Shown here: one piece after another, positions 62,001 through 64,000 of the stretch
Position numbering within the stretch: position 1 is the first letter of the stretch
Layout: every line of letters begins with the position of its first letter
DNA from: UBA947 sp031550975
GTDB taxonomy: Bacteria > Cyanobacteriota > Vampirovibrionia > Gastranaerophilales > Gastranaerophilaceae
NCBI GenBank assembly: GCA_031550975.1
Contig: JAVBOC010000011.1
Coordinates: 1-64,000 of the forward strand
Length of the DNA stretch: 64,000 nucleotides
Reading direction: 5' to 3'
Notes under the pieces: model-generated
Told to the model about the DNA's origin: nothing
The model's database searches: none
What the model saw: the letters and a program-made list of their open reading frames with translations, nothing else
Translations under genes and position numbers: made by a program

Positions 62001-62948
62001 CACAGTGACAAGATTTTGTTTAACGTGAGGCGCGACTTTCGGGTTGTTGCTCAAAGCCCCTAATTCAAAAGGAATCTCGCCGATTTTGTAATGGTAAAAA
62101 TTTGGGTGGTCTTTGCCCCATTTCAAAACTTGTCTGAAACGGATGCTCTCAAGCCCTTCTTTAATAAAGGCAGCGTCGTTTACTATATTAATATTTCTTT
62201 TGAATAACTCTTTCCAAAAAGAGGCGTAATTATTTACGTTCCCGAGTGTAGACACCATCTGGAAGCAGTTTTTGTTGTCGTAACCATGGCTTGTGGCGCC
62301 ATCTGTAAAAATCGGGGTGAAAAACAATCGTGAATAATTATCAAATAGACCTTTTCTAAGGCTGTCTTCGACTCCCGCCAATGACCCGCCGATTTTGCCG
62401 TAAGGAGTGGCGTGAGTTCCTTCCCTGTAATCCGGGTTTGGTACAATTTTCCCGTCTGCGTCGTATTTTACACGCGGGTTCCAGGTATCAGGAATAATCA
62501 ATTGCCCTGCGCCGCCTTTTGGTGAACCGCCGGCAGGGGTAGGGTTTACAAGGGTGAAAAAGTCGCCGTGATGGTTAGGGTTGTTTAATATTTTTGTGCC
62601 ATTGCGGTCTGTAAGTACGCCCGGCTCAATTACACGTGAAATTTTTCCGGCTTTATCGGTTAATTCAAAACGATACCCAAATGATTTGATACCATCTCTT
62701 AAAGCTGTTGCAACATCGACAGCAAGAGCTTTTCCTTTCTCAAACGGGATAGTCAGGATGTTTGCGTCATTAATTTTGCCGTCTTCGCCGATTTTAGCGA
62801 GTTTTAAAACAGCAGTGTATTCGTTGGGGTTATAAGGAGTGCTAAATATGTGTTTAGCAAGGCCATTAGCGGCTTTTACCACTCCCATGGAGCCGAATGA
62901 CTGATTGTTTCGATTATTGTATGTATTTACTGAGTTGTTAACCTTCAC
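59067..62948 (-). CDS. giant divergent GH13-like protein with C-terminal membrane anchor
   Basis: A 1293-residue protein. The N-terminus has no signal peptide but the shared Phe motif (NNQSFGSM, about 14-21). Phrases recall alpha-amylase family regions: INIVNDAAF (Asp258), LDMRIDATKDIA (Asp724, like the nucleophile strand), GGNHDKAR (Asn899-His-Asp901) and YYVSLPGNPTIFGGDHLG. Spacing is unusual, with 466 residues between the first two, so it is a very divergent or heavily inserted barrel. The C-terminus ends with a Pro/Glu linker, a membrane helix (LKWVLGVGAALVALLGGYSA) and a basic tail. Glycan activity is inferred from the motifs only. It is convergent with upp, 14 nt apart. Confidence 0.6.
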   Translation of the reverse strand: MKVNNSVNTYNNRNNQSFGSMGVVKAANGLAKHIFSTPYNPNEYTAVLKLAKIGEDGKINDANILTIPFEKGKALAVDVATALRDGIKSFGYRFELTDKAGKISRVIEPGVLTDRNGTKILNNPNHHGDFFTLVNPTPAGGSPKGGAGQLIIPDTWNPRVKYDADGKIVPNPDYREGTHATPYGKIGGSLAGVEDSLRKGLFDNYSRLFFTPIFTDGATSHGYDNKNCFQMVSTLGNVNNYASFWKELFKRNINIVNDAAFIKEGLESIRFRQVLKWGKDHPNFYHYKIGEIPFELGALSNNPKVAPHVKQNLVTVDGKSYIQIFDSRRVSNFEEGKLIKAYDKALDPLDLNISRDTVELYTLEYNPKVWTPGAQTTNIKLWDGSKDSLGLNYTFSKADLEKIRQNNPADQWERIAANAIRGKFEVQDYVVTAGQYWTRKTNQILNLHAAQNLADISPENAAAIIEKGIADGILPDTARLDKEVLDNIFGGKYHFRELPKGDLNDQINRGMMDIPLDSIEVGDEISAVFASPYLAKRAGREAHIGVSRFDLFKQGYVSEAYKKTQTAMNDLYTDELNRLAAEILADVDDLLPVNIRLSNGETATEYGKYVIQHLTPEIMKFGVIKGLHPNAAFKATSNGILYDYKTLKQANLRAVGVIDPKSAEEEALMLVAKLKEGIKKLQPKDKAEIAKALAESIKGTNENSFRIAEAIIDRTKSGLDMRIDATKDIADMDALRSGLAKWDETWDDVIDLWRRFHAGVLKENPNAYSAAEITDVFYAYEENFTHALRRDKLKAERQGKDHGPLYYHHIEGPLAKGYKYVGDHDAISEFISKAKMTTDANYRWLFHAITNLFGKHFESGNPNLAGSNLKEGYLQWVVQDFLHKTTPEGIIHSYTFGGNHDKARVLHCYAMDLEKFYKGQEGEAMGEALLIGFEKAVRGNISDATKQEEVLTKIRAAISEYEKNEHFGSKPFDLTIDMVLKHAGIDKDAALYKALNDSTFEAIIKPAGEKLKAIMRYYVSLPGNPTIFGGDHLGSTGFEYKTRNITMQNRQPVHTDILDEKPFIKKLFNEVEEIMNYRARPELNALNEGTPHILKLQNAWTQAEKTGESIKVDALLSQTPDGDIALSLFNRTGRSADFRVDYKPERIFLDHIDLSAQEKFGLQGGIEPGTKFFNAANPKEQYTVVLENGNYLIKRLTEDGKTVGFDFADPTLVLYHNPAAKSVLHAEPKPLDLAPGKPFTSEAPSVAAKNEPSTDSKTLKWVLGVGAALVALLGGYSALSKDDKKQPNKSFVA

Positions 62949-63070
62949 TATACACCCCTTAAAGATAGTAACACCCCTGAAAAAAAAAGTTGTCAGTTCA
63001 TTAAAAAAAGTTTACATACAAATAAAATTTTTGATGTATGATGATGTTAGTGAAAAAACGGAGAATATAG

Positions 63071-64000
63071 ATGCTAATGACCGAAATGAAGTATGATGTT
63101 AAAGACATTACCCTCGCCGACCAAGGCAAAAACCAGATTGAATGGGCATTTAAGGATATGCCAGTATTGAAACAAATACAAAAAAGATTTATTCAAGAAC
63201 AACCTTTTAAAGGTTTAAAATTATCAGCATGCGTGCATGTAACAAAAGAAACGGCTGCGTTATGTGTTGTAATGAAATCAGGCGGAGCAGACGCTATTTT
63301 GACTGCTTCAAATCCGCTCTCAACTCAAGATGATGTTGCAGCGGCGCTTGTAAAACACTACGACATTCCGACTTTTGCTGTTGCAGGCGAAAGCATGGAG
63401 CAATTCAGAGCGCATATTGAAGAAGCTATTAAACACGAACCGGACATCATCATTGATGATGGATGCGATATCGTTTCAGCGATTCATGCTCAATTCCCTG
63501 AGGCTGCTGCGAAAGTTATCGGTTCGACCGAAGAAACCACAACAGGTATCACAAGGCTTCAGGCTATGGAAAGAGAAGGCACTTTGAAATTCCCTGCTGT
63601 CGGTGTCAATTCAAGTATGACAAAACACCTTTATGACAACAGATACGGTACAGGTCAAAGCTCTTTTGACGGTATTATGCGTGCGGCAAACATTCTTATT
63701 GCAGGCAAAACAGTTGTCGTATCAGGTTACGGATGGTGCGGTAAAGGTTGTGCGCTTCGTGCAAAAGCTCTTGGTGCAAACGTAATCGTATGCGAAGTCG
63801 ATCCTTTGAAAGCTCTTGAGGCTGTTATGGAAGGCTACCGTGTAATGCCAATTGCGCAAGCAACAAAAGAAGGCGATATTTTCTTAACAGTTACAGGTGA
63901 TAGACACGTAGTTGACGTTCATCACATGTTAGATATGAAAGACGGCGCTTTCGTTGCAAACGCAGGTCACTTTGATTGCGAAATCAATGTGGATGGCTTA
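63071..64000 (+). CDS. ahcY: S-adenosylhomocysteine hydrolase (5' part, runs off the window)
   Basis: Hydrolyses S-adenosylhomocysteine to adenosine and homocysteine, keeping methylation reactions going. 310 codons are visible with no stop before the window end. Visible motifs: SACVHVTKETAALCVVMKSG, NPLSTQDDVAAAL, the substrate region IIIDDGCDIV, VNSSMTKHLYDNRYGTGQSS and the NAD loop VVSGYGWCGKGCALRAKALG. The ATG at 63071 has GGAG 7 nt upstream; ATGs at 63077 and 63086 are also in frame. The family is about 420-470 residues, so roughly a third is missing to the right. Confidence 0.96.
   Translation, partial: MLMTEMKYDVKDITLADQGKNQIEWAFKDMPVLKQIQKRFIQEQPFKGLKLSACVHVTKETAALCVVMKSGGADAILTASNPLSTQDDVAAALVKHYDIPTFAVAGESMEQFRAHIEEAIKHEPDIIIDDGCDIVSAIHAQFPEAAAKVIGSTEETTTGITRLQAMEREGTLKFPAVGVNSSMTKHLYDNRYGTGQSSFDGIMRAANILIAGKTVVVSGYGWCGKGCALRAKALGANVIVCEVDPLKALEAVMEGYRVMPIAQATKEGDIFLTVTGDRHVVDVHHMLDMKDGAFVANAGHFDCEINVDGL

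Overview
The window looks like a low-GC gut bacterium of the non-photosynthetic cyanobacterial sister lineage (Melainabacteria/Vampirovibrionia, probably Gastranaerophilales). The main evidence is that RNA polymerase beta' is split into rpoC1 and rpoC2 downstream of rpoB, as in Cyanobacteria, and that RpoC2 carries a very long insertion between its trigger-loop region and its C-terminal module. A Gram-negative envelope is suggested by an autotransporter, an MCE/MlaD-type protein and a diaminopimelate-type MurE. Taxonomy is inferred from gene content, not from a phylogeny.

Layout. 1-0.95 kb: 3' end of a 23S rRNA, a 5S rRNA with terminator, and a second truncated 5S-like copy with its own terminator. 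0.95-5.5 kb: acetyltransferase, small membrane/secreted proteins, a DUF475 protein, a short DUF2207-like protein and prfA. 5.6-11.8 kb: translation and RNA genes rnpM(ylxR)-infB-rbfA-truB followed by an LmeA/DUF2993-like and a GerMN protein. 12-19.4 kb: Rel stringent-response enzyme behind a small upstream ORF, a shortened NagA-like deacetylase carrying an in-frame repeat, murE and ftsI. 19.5-32.4 kb: an accessory island that starts at tRNA-Arg(UCU). It holds a large serine recombinase whose frame runs into the tRNA, a second tyrosine recombinase module, XRE and DUF4145-type proteins, a TIR-domain protein with a divergent partner, a large protein with a C-terminal zeta-toxin kinase domain and a possible small immunity gene, and an AbiH-family protein. 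32.5-37.7 kb: a Pmp-like autotransporter with about 33 GGA[I/V/L/M] repeats. 37.8-47.1 kb: rpoC2, rpoC1, rpoB. 47.5-64 kb: lineage-type secreted or unknown proteins, a sigma-70 factor, purine nucleoside phosphorylase, rpoZ, a run of unknown genes with an AAA+ ATPase, its catalytically degenerate paralogue, a coiled-coil membrane protein and a HEFAH metalloprotease, then MlaD-like, upp, a giant GH13-like protein and the 5' part of ahcY.

Themes across the window. (1) Several genes have an excellent -10 hexamer only 6-7 nt before the ATG and no ribosome binding site, so leaderless mRNAs appear common. (2) Six unrelated proteins share a short N-terminal motif with an invariant Phe (ISFNAG, ISFKS, PTFKA, IGFTG, QSFGS, PAFGK) and have no classical signal peptide; this may be an undescribed targeting signal. 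(3) Interspersed palindromic repeats lie between genes, abut the rpoB stop codon, supply the truB start codon and are translated inside nagA. (4) The AAA+/pseudo-AAA+/metalloprotease cluster at 52.7-57.6 kb is the best candidate for an undescribed system. Functions for the unknown genes are not claimed beyond visible motifs.
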